64,000 bases of DNA from Vigna angularis (lineage: Eukaryota > Streptophyta > Magnoliopsida > Fabales > Fabaceae): the NCBI RefSeq assembly GCF_016808095.1, contig NC_068974.1, positions 7,564,001 to 7,628,000 on the forward strand. Direction: 5' to 3'. The notes under the pieces were generated by a model. The model had not been told where the DNA came from. It searched no databases and worked only from the letters and a program-made list of their open reading frames with translations. This document shows, in pieces, positions 1 through 13,287 of this stretch (the stretch's first letter is position 1; each line of letters starts with the position of its first letter). Made by a program: the position numbers and the translations under genes.

Positions 1-3000
1 CTGTTTTGAATAATTATAAATTTGGTTTTCATAAATTTCATAATATGATAAATATATAGTTGTATAAATCAAGTAAATATTGGAATCTGTAGGTATAAGG
101 AATTAGAAATTCAGAAAGTGGAAGACAGATGTGTAGATCTGAGTTACCGATCAGTTTGTTGATGGTAGTATATAAGCAAATTTTTCAAAACTTCGAGCCA
201 TTTTCTGCATGCATTTTTCTCTCCAAACTTTCTGAGTTTTCTCTTCCTTCTCTCTACAATTCTCCTTCTTCTCTCTACAAATTCTTACCTTCTCCTTCTT
301 CCGATCATCATTCAGGCAACACCTAAGTATTCTTGGTGTCAAGCTCTCTCTTTTAAGCCGATCAAGTTGTTGTTTTGGAGTTGGTAAGTTAAACCCCTTC
401 ATCCTTTTAGGATTTATGCATTTTCTGTTACATGCAAGCACTATTCCGCTTGCATGTGTTCATCAAACTTTGCCTCTGAATCTATCTTCTGTCTTTGGTT
501 CTATGATTGGTTCATTTCACCGATCAGAAGTTTGTAGGAGGTTATAAAGGTTACTGGCACCGATACTGTAGAAGCATAGAAGTTTTCTGGGTTTCGAGGT
601 AAGGGAAACTTGTAATTTAATTATGATTCTATGTCTTGAATGGTTTGCATGATTGTATGATGTTCTGTTTAGTTATTTGGTTGATATGAACTATTGATGT
701 TAGTGTATGATTGTCTGTATGTGTTGATGATTTACAAATGGTATGAATTGGGAAGGAATAGGATTTGATTTTAAATCTGCAGTAGTCTGCGAAATTCTGT
801 AATTGTCACCGAGAGTCATTCTTGACAGTTCAGTTTTCCATTAGGTATTCAGTCTGGACTGGATTCTTCTTCTGTAGAGAATTTCAGTTAACGACCGATC
901 GATTTTCTATTAGTATACTTGTGAATAAGTGTTCGATCTAAGTATAGTTTCCTATTTCTTCTTAGTAATCAGCTTAGTTAAGACACTCGATATAACTTAA
1001 CTTTTAGATACTATATTTATTCTCAATTGTAAATAATTGTTTCGTAGTTGTACGGTAGAATCTATCTCACTAGTACAAAAATTGCGTACAACGTCGAATA
1101 TTTTGGGCTTTTAATGGAGAATTCGCGAACAACGTCATATAAGGAGACGTTAAACTGACATCGAATATTCGACGTTAAATTAACGTCAAATTTTGTCAAT
1201 ATACGATGTTAACTTAACGTCAAATTTTGTCAATATTCGATGTTAATCAATTTTTTTTTAATTAATTGTGATCCTTTTTAACAACTCTACGAGATCTGAA
1301 AAGCAGAAAAACAACAAATTTCAAGTTTTTGATATTTTATAAAGCATGAACTTTGATCAACAACAAACAACAATAACCAACAACAAAAAAGTTCAATCAA
1401 ACAACAACAAACAAGTTCAACCAAATAACAACGACAAACAAGTTCAACCAAATAACAACGACAAACAAGTTCAACCAAACAACAACCATAAATAAGTTAA
1501 AAAAAAGCAACAAACAAGTTCAACAAATAAGTTCTTCAAAACGAAAATGAAAACTAACCTTCAAAAGATGAGTTCATCGGAATAAAGTGTCGTCACCCGT
1601 GAGAGAGAAAGCAGAATGCATCTATGAAGGAAAAGAACATGAAAATAATTGATTAAAACAAATGAAAATCATACATAAAGTAGTTAATTAACATGCATTT
1701 GTATCAAATGAAAGAAAGATTACCTATGATGGTCGTCAAACTTCGTTCGAGAAAAGTTTGAGAAGAGAAGAGGGTCTGGCGCGCTAAGATAAAGTGAATG
1801 AATTTTCAATCTCCTGCTCAAATTTTTATTGAATTCACTAACCTTTTAACGTCTAACGCTAGGACATTCGACATTTTATATCCTTTTACGTCGAATTACA
1901 ATTATAAACGACATTTAATAATTGCATTTATTTACAAAAATGTCACCGGTCATTTTTAACGTTGGCTATTTAGTGGTTCGACGTTAAACGCGTGACGTTA
2001 TACGTTGTTTTTGCACTAGTGTCTATTCATTTTGTATAAGCTTAGTAGTGCTCAGTCTTATACTAGCGCTCGGTCTCAATAGTGCTCAGTCTTGCACTAG
2101 CGCTCGGTCTCATTATAATTACTTAACTATGTACTTGTATTTGAACTAAGAGTATTCGGCCTAATTCCATAGTGTTCGGCCTAAGATTTGTAGTGTTCGG
2201 TCTATGCTGTTAGGTTTCGGTTAAAAGCTTTTAGTATTTGGTCATGTTTAACTACATGTGTTCTATAGTATTCAGCAAATTCTTTGAGTTCTATCTAGTA
2301 AAGACCGTTCGGTCATAGCTTTTGAGTAGGGAGAAAACGTTCAGTCTCACAATGAGTATTCGGTTTAATCTATCGTGTTCAGCCTGGTTATAACAATCAG
2401 TCATGTTGGTTACTAAAAAGTACTCTTTCGTTCGGTTTGATTCATAGGAATGATGATATCTCTTTCGGTTTTGTCAAAGACTGGGATCTTATTTTATTGT
2501 GCGGTTTGACTGTATTGAAGGCTAAGTATGATGATATTTAAAGTGTAACATGAATTGAGTATTATGGTATGAAGGAGTATTCCAAGGAGGAATATCTCAT
2601 GGTTGGTCATTGAATGGTAAAGTATGAATGTGGTTATGCTTAGCTGGCGTTTATCTTGATATTTTGTGATTACTCATTCTCAAGTAGAGAAGAGTAACTC
2701 ATGTGTAAGAATGGCAAGAGGTCCTAGTCCATAAGGTGAACTTGGGTGAGGTATAACGGACTAACCTCGGGTGGCAGCTGTTGAGAGCATCCCAGCTACT
2801 ACACCATCCGGGTGCAAAAACGTCGTAGCTACATAATTCATACAATCCGGACAATCAGAGTAAAAGTGGTTGGTTATTGTCTGTATATGTTCAGTCTTTA
2901 CTTGGATGTATATGTATGATGATTGTATGCTATAGTTGTGTATGAATTAGTTTATATTAATATGATTAATTAAATTACTCAAGCTTACCCTACTTTCCTG

Positions 3001-3369
3001 TCTTGTCTTTGTTTGTCCGTTAGGTCATACTTCCTGTTGCAATGATCATCCTGTGGATGTGAGCAGAAGGGGACGCAGGTTCGTTAGAAGAAGCTCTGGA
3101 AGGAGAGAATCTTGAAGCTAAAGCGTAGGACCGTTCGGTCAGGAGGATTAGTATTATTATGTATAGCCATTCGGTTTAGGCTTATAGTTTTGGAACCGTT
3201 CGATTTATTATCTTATTTGACATTAGACTTTGTGTTTTAATGTAAAGTTTTAAATATTTCGGTATATTTGGTTATCTAGAACTCGATTTGTAAATCTTTT
3301 AACTGCCCTATCATATTGTTATATGTTGACTCCTTTAAATAGTTTCAAGCTATATTTTTGGGATGTTAC
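1..3369 (+). mobile_element. Ty3/Gypsy-type LTR (probable Tekay-like), 5' end outside window, interrupted by a CACTA element
   Basis: The block ends in GGGATGTTACA at about 3359-3369, the typical 3' end of plant chromovirus LTRs that begin TGTAAC. It has LTR-promoter features: TATATAAG at 169-176, then a pyrimidine-rich leader and a good splice donor (GTAAGT, 384-389). A short motif close to TTCGGTC recurs many times between 2030 and 3180. A CACTA-type element sits inside at 1068-2021. No gag or pol coding is visible before or after, so this may be a solo LTR. The family call is from memory and the start lies outside the window. Confidence 0.45.
1068..2021 (-). mobile_element. Non-autonomous CACTA-type DNA transposon, copy 1
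   Basis: It starts CACTAGTACAAAAA and ends TTTTTGCACTAGTG, giving terminal inverted repeats of the CACTA type, and it is flanked by a perfect 3-bp duplication TCT (1065-1067 and 2022-2024). The subterminal parts are packed with ACGT palindromes of the form GACGTTAA/TTAACGTC. The interior carries a tandem repeat of about 27 bp built on GTTCAACCAAA and ACAAC (1380-1500). It has no transposase. It is 954 bp long and lies opposite in orientation to the copies at 27847 and 49023, with which it shares most of its length. Confidence 0.8.
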
Positions 3370-3869
3370 AACATTCAAATGAGTCACATATTGTTTCTAA
3401 ACAAGCTACATATCATGGATCAAATATAGACCATTATGGATCTAGAACTGAAATTTCTACCTCTAATTTTTAACCAAACTACACCATCCATGAAATCACA
3501 ACTTGTCTCACACAATAGAAACTAATCCTAAAGTATCATTGTACACCTTATATCAACAACGAATACTCAATATGTCAAATAGAGTTAATTTGGTTAACAC
3601 AGTTTATTTATTATAGATTAAGATAAAAATAAATCAGTTTTCACAGATAAAGTCATGTTAGGCAACACTATACACATTCATATCTTAATTATAGTGACAC
3701 TCAAAAGTTCATCATCATTTGCCATCACGTAAAAATTTATCAAAAAAATAAAATAAAATAAAAGAACACAAAGTATGGACGATCACACCAAACTCATAAT
3801 AAAATTTATACTTCACGAGACTTAGGCAATTTATACCTAATATGAAAAAAATTCTAAATAAACATATGG
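3370..3869. other. Unassigned AT-rich spacer
   Basis: No coding sequence, repeat structure or RNA gene was recognised here. It lies between the end of the first LTR block and the decayed LINE. Confidence 0.5.
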
Positions 3870-4715
3870 AGGTAAAACATTAAACCACTTATTTTTTATG
3901 AATGAAAACTAAATTAGTTAACTTATCAGCACAATGATTTTCTTCATGAAAAACATGAGAAACTTTGAACTGCATATGCATATAAAAATATAAGCACCGG
4001 CGCCATCTCCCCCTAAGACTCTAAGAAACCATTAGTTGATCCAAAAAAAAAATCATGGCAGACTGAAGAATCATTTTTCAACCAAAGTCTCTAAGAGCCC
4101 TCCCTTGAAGCATGCTCCAAAGATAAATGCCTCCCATAATATCAACATAAATAAAAGTCTATACCCCTAAAAAACTTGAAAAACTACTTGCATATTCACT
4201 TTGACTTCCTCTAAAAATATCAACACATAAAGCTAAATTAGGACAACCCCTACCTGCACCATCATTATTACCTTAAGCCAATTAGCGGATATAATTTGTC
4301 ATATTATGTCCATAAATAAAACCATCCTACCCTTCCTAATTTAGATATTGAAAATTTTTGTAACCAAAAAATTAGAGAGAGTATTACTCATATGTTTCTT
4401 AAATTTATTCTCAAGTACTAACTCCTTAATTTGAAAAATAGCGGAAGAAAATGAAATTGGATCTTGATATCTACTATGATTTCTCATTCTAAAAATTCAT
4501 CCAAATAACTAAAGTAATGGCAGTCATGTTAATCACTTTACACAAAAGGACTACAAAGAGACTTCATAAACTGAACAACCAAATCCAAAGAAGAAAATTG
4601 AAAATCCTAAAAAACTTCCTTCAGCTATTCTCACAACCGTATAGCAATAGCACAATGAAAGAACAAATGAGAACATATAGAGCATAAAATCACTACTTTT
4701 TTAATCTACAAATCA
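3870..4715 (-). pseudogene. Decayed LINE ORF2 3' end (zinc-binding RT tail plus RNase H domain)
   Basis: Read on the minus strand, the proximal part resembles the C-terminal region of a plant LINE reverse transcriptase. The distal part (about 3915-4240) resembles an RNase H domain: it includes the phrase SHVFHEENHCADKLTNL, matching the H..REGN..AD.LAN signature of plant LINE-type RNase H (RVT_3 family). There are many in-frame stops and frame changes, so it cannot be functional. No poly(A) tail or target duplication could be identified, so the true ends are unknown. An alternative is a host RNase H-like pseudogene. Confidence 0.6.
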
Positions 4716-4725
4716 ATAGGTAAAT

Positions 4726-5853
4726 TGTTACACCTCAATTTTGGATGCCACGAATAAGTTATAAAATCTTCTAACTTGTCGAAGCTAAAACTTTAAAACA
4801 ATTTTATTTTGAAGTTAAAAGAAAATCTTATTCATTTAATCTGAATTAAATTAAATCATTGTCAAAATTTAAACCTTAAAATGAAATTACGAAATTCATT
4901 ACATTATTAACTATACAAAATTGTTCAATAAGCCCAAAAGTTCGCAAACACTCATTAATCCTCATCGCTTTACTCGTCAATTGGTACATATGTAAAATCA
5001 ACTAGTCCATATAATAACACGAGTTATATGATCATCACACAGACACAAACAAGCAAGGGTGAGCTAACAGAACAAACATCAAAACACCAATACAATATTT
5101 ATATCTTAGTATTTAAGTCTTTACCACAATCTTATCGCATCCAACCACATCAATACATAGAAAGACTATAACAAGCAACACAATAACAAACCAAACATTC
5201 CCTTAAAAGAGAATCATGATCAACCTAATAGCTCTACACAATCTATCAATTAAAGGCAACTCGTGCCAATACCAACCATCTCCATAAACATATGTCTTCT
5301 TCCAAACTTCATCACACCATTCCTTTACGGCTCATACCACCACAGATCTAATCCATAATCATTTACGGCTCGTACCACCATAAATCTCAACCAAAACCAA
5401 CAACCACACATCGACCTTAACACCTAACGCACCATCCATTTACATCTTAATTAAAACTAAAGTTCAACAATATTGATAATCAATCAACTCATCTTTCAAC
5501 AACAATTGAAATGGTGAGTATTGGTGGGTGCTTAAGTATATAACTTGCTAAAATTTCTCTAGTGTTTACTGTATTGTCATTGTGTTAGTGTGTTTTCACC
5601 TAATGATGATCGTATGATGGTGTAAGTGGGAGATATGTGAAGCAGTGAGACTCATAAATGTATGTTTATAAAATAGTTGTCGCTTATATATAACATTTTT
5701 ATTGTATATAGATCATCCTATCTTATAGAGACTTTTTTGAAGATTTTAAAAGTATGATTTCTTTGGGAGGATACAGATATGTCTATTTATGATCATTATC
5801 AATTTTGTAAGAATATAATTAGTAGTTAAATTTTGCTAATTTAGGTTGTTACA
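4726..5853 (-). mobile_element. Probable solo LTR of a Ty3/Gypsy (Tekay-like) element, minus orientation
   Basis: The block begins TGTTACAC and ends GGTTGTTACA, so on the minus strand it starts TGTAACAACC and ends TGTAACA, as legume Tekay-type LTRs do. The inside, read on minus, carries a phrase equivalent to one at 53489 (GCTCACCCTTGC...). Length is about 1.13 kb with no pol on either side. The flanking 5-mers (TAAAT and TTTAT) do not match, so the ends may be slightly off or mutated. Confidence 0.45.
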
Positions 5854-7179
5854 TTTATTTAAAAAATGTCAATTCATTATCAGATTAAATGCTTTAATAA
5901 AAAAAAAAACAAGTGTCAAAAGTTTTATTTTAATGAAAAAGGGTTATATTTTCTACTCTTCATAAAGATGACTTTTTTTTTTCAAACTTAGCTAAAATCA
6001 TTCCTAAAAAATATTATTTTTTATGAATGTTATGTATTTTAAAAATTAAATTGCAGATGAAAAATATAAATTTTCAAATTTACATTTCAAGAAAATTAAA
6101 AAAAAAAACAAATTATGCTCAAACTTGTGTATCTAATTTTGAATGTGGTTGCCCAAAGTGGTTTGTGAACATTGTCTTGAATTGGGTTTTAATGTGTTAA
6201 AGTCATTTAACAAGATTTATTTTAACAATCAAGAAAAATGTGTATATTTTTGTCCTTAATCATTGCTTTTGTTCGCTTAAGTTTTGTTTTTTTTATTTAA
6301 GTATTATTTTTGTCGTTAAGTGATGAGCATTGTTACTTAAGTGATTTCTTTGTAGTTCAAATATGAATGAAGTTATAATCATTTTCTCTCCTTCAATTAT
6401 GGTTAAAGAGTTACCATTAGTGTGACAATCAAATAATATAATTTGAGTGAAAAATTGTAGTTTGAGTGAGTTATGTATCTAAATATTTGATAATATAATA
6501 TTTAAGACTTTTGAGTTTGTATATCGATATTCATATGTGAAATGTACTGATTTAAGTATGCTAACTTGATGAGACGAGACACGTTGAACCATTTTGCACT
6601 ATTAATCACTATTGTTATAATTATTTGTACAATTATTCTATTGTAATTTATGGAGTTAAAGTTTATATATACCAAAAAATATTTAAATGAGTCAGGTCTC
6701 AATTTTTTTGTAAGACATACTTAATACATACTAATTGAAAGGCACCTATTTTATGCATATTGATTATACATTCTTGATAAATTACTTTTCTTTTTATGTA
6801 ATTTTATGTTATAATTTTACCTATTACATCAGAAACTTAATTTTCCAAATTTAGATTTCTAAAATTGAAAAAGAATATTATGCCAAAACTTGTGTATCAA
6901 ATTTTGAATGTACATGTTCAAGAAGTAAATGGAAGTAATCTTTGTAGGATTGATTGATTTATTAAAGCTAAATTTGCTTTTTTTCTTCTATATGTGGTTT
7001 TGTTGTTTGTGGGGAAAAGGACGTTTCAATTTTCTTGTTTTCACGCAAACTCTAGCCCGCGTGAGTGAATATGACATCAATGTAGGAGTTTGTTGCTTTT
7101 AGGAATGACAAAGACTCCTAGAGTGACTATTCAATAATGTCAACCGAGTGAGAAAATTATTGCTTAGTGAGAAAAATAA
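5854..7179. other. AT-rich spacer with a degenerate direct repeat
   Basis: No gene is visible. Two stretches, about 6040-6200 and 6830-6960, share the phrases AAACTTGTGTATC and AATTTTGAATGT in the same order. This suggests an old duplication or two copies of one unnamed repeat. The rest is low-complexity A/T runs. Confidence 0.35.
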
Positions 7180-9110
7180 GACTGTAAATAAATAAATATA
7201 GATGATCATATATAAGTACTAAACCCAAAAACTATATACAAAAAGACCATCTAATACGTTTAAAATAAAAGCATATAAAGACTATAATATCTATATGTAT
7301 GTGTCCTTTTCACCTAAGGCTTGCTCCACCAACACGTCCACCCTTTGCTTACACTCACCAGATGATCACCAAAGCAAACAAATATATAAGAACACTCATG
7401 CGCAAGAATAAACAAACAAGATAAGCTAGTAATATAAAAAATTTCACATCTTATCAAGACTTCATACATATACCATGTTTCACAGAAAAATAATTCAAAC
7501 ATCCTAATCATGCATTTGACCTAAACTTAAACTATCTGGATTTAGTATGAATGTCAAGCTATGGCAGGTCATACACTTGCGGTGGCCTCTACTGCTCTGT
7601 AGAACCATTGCTAATGGATTTCACCTTACCACACTCACAAGGTTAGTTTGTATTGCGTCTTAGGCCATGCTAGAAGTACCTAGACAAAAACCTCCTACTA
7701 CTCTTACGTCATGTATCACTCCTCTCTAATTGAGTATGAATGACCACTAGAGTGTTAGGATAACCCCAAGATTGAGCTCCTTGCATTCATACCAACACCA
7801 CTTTGATACAACCATTAAGAATTCTCCTTAGAACTTTTACAAACCTCACATCATTCAATCATATGTTTCAAACCATACCACAAATCATAACATAAACAAG
7901 TATACCATTTAAAACCATGCATTGTAGAGAAAGGAAATCAAAACACCTAAAACTCACTCGCCTAGCACCAGAAACAGAGTTCCCAGCGAGCATAGGCTCG
8001 CCGTGCGAGCAACCTCCACTCACCCAATGCGAGACAAAATAAAAGATTCACAGGCCTAGTGACCTGGCTCGCCTAGCCATTGAAAGTCATTGCTAGAACT
8101 CGCATATACTCACACAACGAGCCCCCTTGCTCGCCTAGCCTTTTTGCATAATTCTGCAGCACCAAAATCTACAGAAATTTGCACCCTAGATTGGATTCTA
8201 ATCTATAATGGGCCTAACCAAAATATGTATAAACCAACTTAAACTTGTTTCTAATTGTTTTACAACAAGATTCCAACTTAAAACAACTAAAACCTCACTT
8301 TATAGATTCTAAATCAATTCTACCTATTTTAACTCATAAATAAGCAACTTAGGGGTCTGAACAAGTCACAATTGACTTAAAGACAGACCTCAACCTCTCC
8401 AAATTGCCTTAGGACATCTAAACCAAAATCTCACTACTCAAGACCCTAAATTTGCACTTTAAAACCATCCAAAACACCACTAATGGAATACCACTCTATT
8501 TTAGCTTATATATCTACTAACTCAACTCAAATAAGATCCAATTGACCATAAAACACACCTTAAAGTTCAATTTTTTTTCTCTTTTTAACCACTTCTTTAA
8601 AATCTCACCTCTCGAACCTCCATTTTAGACTAAAAAGACCTATTACTCCACCTAATATTTCCTTCTCAATAATTTAGCAACATTTAACACCATTAACATT
8701 CAATTCCACAAAAAATTCATAACCAAAGCAAGTTCAAGCAACATCATCACATTCCATAGATACCATTCACAACATCAAGCATCCAAAAACTAGTTAGAAT
8801 CCTTCAATTACAATTTATACTAAAATTGATGTCTCCCTTTCAAACAAATCAACATAATTTACTACCAAAGAACTAGAAAGAGGGATCAAAAGACATATGC
8901 GAGAAGAAATCACCAAGCATGATCTCAACTTAAGAGCGAAAGGAAAAAAAGTTGAAACTTAGTTGCTCTAAACTAGAAACTGATTGGTAGATAATGGAGA
9001 TTGCACTGTTGTGATCTTCTAGGTACTTCCTGATCGTCAAATAAATGATCGAGGAGTTAGATTTGTAGAGAGAAGAAGAGAAAACTCACATAAAATTTTT
9101 TAGAAAAATG
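7180..9110 (-). mobile_element. Gypsy-type LTR-like block, minus orientation
   Basis: Read on the minus strand, the block has the composition and order of a large legume Gypsy LTR. A GC-richer part with repeated GCTCGCCTAG-type phrases (about 7965-8140) is followed by a conserved stretch around 7560-7800 and then a segment near 7320-7420 resembling the LTR end region seen at 53490-53600. No TG..CA ends or target duplication could be placed and no coding region adjoins it. Limits are approximate and the assignment is by resemblance only. Confidence 0.35.
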
Positions 9111-12100
9111 ACGAATATTTTAAATAATAAGACGAGTTTAAAAGATTTTATTTATATCATTGAATTATTTTAAAATTAAAGTACTCGATCTCATTAATTT
9201 AAAGCATTTATCAACTTTAATATTTTATTTTCTAGATTATTAAGAATAAGCAACGCATATTATATATACATATATTATTTACTTAATGGTCTTTATATTT
9301 AGTAATATTTTTTTAATGTATATATTCTGATTATAAACAGTAATATTTTATATTTGCAACAAGCAACACGATTAAACAAAGAGAAAAGCATGTGTTTGAA
9401 AAAGAAAAATTGGATCCATAATAGACAATTACATAATTGAAGACTTATTTATTAGTGGGCCACCTCTAATTGTGTTATAAATTCGCTAAATTATATAAAA
9501 CGCAGTCGTGATAAGAAGCATGCATGTGATTATATATCGATCTGATAAGTTATATACACTTTTTTTTAAGCCGTACTGATGATAACTGATAAGCCATTAA
9601 ACTAAAAGTGTGTGACAACTTAACAGGGACATTATATTGTAATATAGTTGACTTTTCTCTTCAACCACCTTGCTCATGGGTAATGACTACTAATTTTATT
9701 TATTTATTTATTTGTCAATCATTCAATTTTTTTATATTTCTAATTCAATTCGTTGTCTCTTACACTACTCAAATTTCATTTTAAAATATAATAAAATAAT
9801 CTTTGACCGGACTTTACTTAATAATACATTATCGACTGATTTATGAATTATATTAATAAATGAATGTACTGGTTAAGTTAAATGATAAAAATTAGATATA
9901 GTATCACATTGCCACTATGGTTATGGTGACGATGTTAAATTATGTATATTACATCAATTCATGTTTTTTTTTAAATTTTTTTACTTTTTACTTTTTTAAA
10001 AATTTTAAAAAATATATAAAAATAATTTATTATGTGTCACCATATATGTCTTTGTTGCCATATGAAAATTTTCAAATTAATCTTTTAATTTAATTTAATT
10101 TAATCCTATTTTTTTAAAATTAAAACAATTTCTCTAAATTCAAACCGAATTTTAATTTTATAAAAATATTATGACGACATTTTTATTAATATTTATAAAA
10201 ATATGAAGTTTATTTAAATTTATATTTTACATTAAACTTTACATTTTTTAAATTCTAAATATATTTATTTCAAATTGTTAGAAATTGTTTTAAAATTTTA
10301 CTTTTTAATTTATGAAATTTTTATTCTTAAATAAAATTTTTATAAAAATTATTGATATATAATGTTATACAAATATTTAAAATATAAATGTATAAATCTC
10401 TATAACTTATATACCATTATTTGAAATATAAATTCAAATAAAAAATAATATTAAATTTTTATGTAATAAATTATTAACACAAATATATTTAAAATTTTAA
10501 AATAAATTTAAATATAAAATATATATTTAAATAAACTTAATCATGTTAAAAATATTTAATAAAAATATCTATTATAATAAAAATATTAATATAACATTTA
10601 TATAAAAATTAAATTTGATTTTAATTTCAATAAAAATAAAATTGTTTTGTTTTAAAAAAATAGAATTGAATTGAATAAAATATTAAACAAAATTGAGATT
10701 TTTTCAATAATAGTTATGATAACCGTGACATTGTTACTGTTATATCACATTACTTTGACTCTTTACTTTACATTTGACAATTTTTTATTTTTTTAAATAA
10801 ATAAAAAATAATACAAAATTAAAAAAATCACAAACTAATATGAGATATTAAATGTGATATTAAATGAATTCTAACCTTAATAATTATTACTGTAATTTTA
10901 ATTTATTTAGAAAACAAAAATACTCATTATTGTTATATAAATGTAATTGATAATTTATTTGATGCATAAAAAAAGTTAAAAAATTATTAAATAATAAAAT
11001 AACTACATTTTTATGATGCTAAAAATTAAAATATAATTAAACATTAAAATACTTAAATAACAAAAAAACCAACAAAAAAAGTAAGCGAAAAAGTATATCA
11101 ACTATAAAATAATAAATAATAAATAATAAAATGTTAAATATTTAAAAGATTTAAAAAATAAATAAAATATGAATTTGAAACTTCATTAAATTTCCTTTCT
11201 TTGACCTTTTAATAACCTTTTTTCATTTTTTTTAACTTAACAAAATTCCCTTTATTAAATAAAAAAAATATTTTAATATTTGAAATGATTACTTATAAAA
11301 ATATAAAACTAGCAATATAAAAATTTAATTATCTAAACTTTTAAGTAAAACATTGAATATAAACTTGCAGAGAAATATTTTTACTTGTTTCTTGGTAAAA
11401 ATGGTAGAAATTTTCAAGGGTTTATTTTACATATAAAAAAATAGTTATAAATATAAAAGAAACAGAAAAGTAGTTTTATCTTTAAAAAATATGTTATATG
11501 AATTTATATTATTTTAATAAATAGAATTAATATTCTAAATTTTAATATAAATATAATAAAATTAAAAATCATTAATTATAAATTAACAACGATCCTTGCA
11601 TTTCGTAATTATATTTATCGTAAATTAATGCAAAATTGTTTTTTCCAGAAAATCAATTATTGAATTTTAAAAAGTAACCTTGTCCTTCACGATTAAATTG
11701 GAGTTGAATGAACAAGCGAAAAGTCAGCACAAATTTCAAAAAGAAGTTTGAAAAATGTGATTAAATTATCAATCACGCTCGTCATAGGCGGAAGCGTGCG
11801 TACATACCGCAAAGGAAAGCATCACAAGTCAACTTTTCCATCTTTTTTCTTTTAACACTCTTTTATTCTTTATATTTTTTGAATTATAAATAAAATTATT
11901 AAATAAAAATATAAAGTAGCATGAAGCTTGTCTAAGTAGAACTGAATTACAGATTTTACATTGTGAATAAAAAATATGATAAAAAATAAATAAGTACAAA
12001 TGACAAAAACTGAGGAAATTTTTTTATCAATATTTTAAACTAATAAAAAGTACAATTATTAAAAATGAATTTGAAGTGTAATTCTATTTTATAAAATAAG

Positions 12101-12629
12101 TTTTGTATCCTTATATTATATATTTATCTTATTTACAATATATATGGATAATTAAATAAAATTATATATATTTTAAATATGAAATTACATAGATAATTTG
12201 ATAGTATTTTAGTAATAATGATATAGTAAATTTAAAAAACAATAAACTCATTTATAATAAATAATATAATAAGTAACAAATAATAAATCTCGTTAAAATA
12301 TATTAAAAATATTCTAAGATATGGATTTGAAACTAAATTGAATCTAATAAAATAGATTTGAAAATTAAAATTTAAATATAATCTAAACTCGTTTTTATCT
12401 AATTTTAAAAAAAGTGCAAGGAAATTTTTTTATACTTTTTTTAGTTTGTCTCTTTAAGTTGGTTAACTTTATTATTATTATTTTTAAATGTATGAACAAA
12501 CACAGGTAGATTATAAAGAATAATTAAAGAAGAAGATTCTTTGTTGATTCCTCTTTTTATAGATCATTATTTGCTTATTTGTTTATTCCTCCTTGAGCAA
12601 TTGTTAGAAACTAAGAATAATGTTTCATG

Positions 12630-12677
<48 letters not shown>

Positions 12678-13278
12678 AAAGTAAAAGAATGGACGGTGAT
12701 TTTGATACAAAAAAGTCTTTGATTGAAAATGACATTAATTATATAAAGCTTTCGAATCCAGTTGGAAATTAAGCTCTCAGACATCTTTTGGATTTCTTGG
12801 AAGAATCTGCCCGACATTTTGGAAACAAAATTGGTATGTGAAAAACAAAGTAGACTTTCAATGCTTTTAAATTTATTTACATAATTCATATATTAAATCG
12901 TTTGACCTTATTTTTGTTTGCTACAAAGAAGGAGTAGATATAACCTTGTTTGAGAAAAACATTTAATTGAAATAATTTTTGAATAAAAAATACTATATTA
13001 TTGTATTATTTAACATGGTAATAATTGAAATATTTTCTACAAATAAATATCATTCTTTTATTTCTAAGAAAAACTTATATACAGAGATACTTTTAGTAAT
13101 ATTTTACGCTTAATAATATTTTAAAGTTACAATATAAAATTTATGATCGCTCTTAAAAGTAAAAACAAAAATAAATAACTATGGTGAAACAAAAAATAGA
13201 AATAGAAATCAAACTGAGCAAGAGTGAAAAACATTATTACTTACATAAATTAAGAAAGTAATTATCCATATTTTATAT
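9111..13278. other. Very AT-rich intergenic stretch
   Basis: About 4.2 kb with no recognisable gene, RNA or bounded element. Long runs of A/T homopolymers and short repeats dominate, especially 9700-11350. A short less AT-biased island at about 11700-11840 shows no coding potential. All open frames here are short and low-complexity. Confidence 0.5.
12632..12672. repeat. (AT)n microsatellite
   Basis: Uninterrupted AT dinucleotide repeat of about 20 units. Confidence 0.95.
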
Positions 13279-13287
13279 AAAATTAAA

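Noticed and set aside
9895..10765. Possible MITE with inverted ends around GTTATGGTGACGATG
   Set aside because: Similarity between the ends is weak and indel-rich, and no target duplication is seen.
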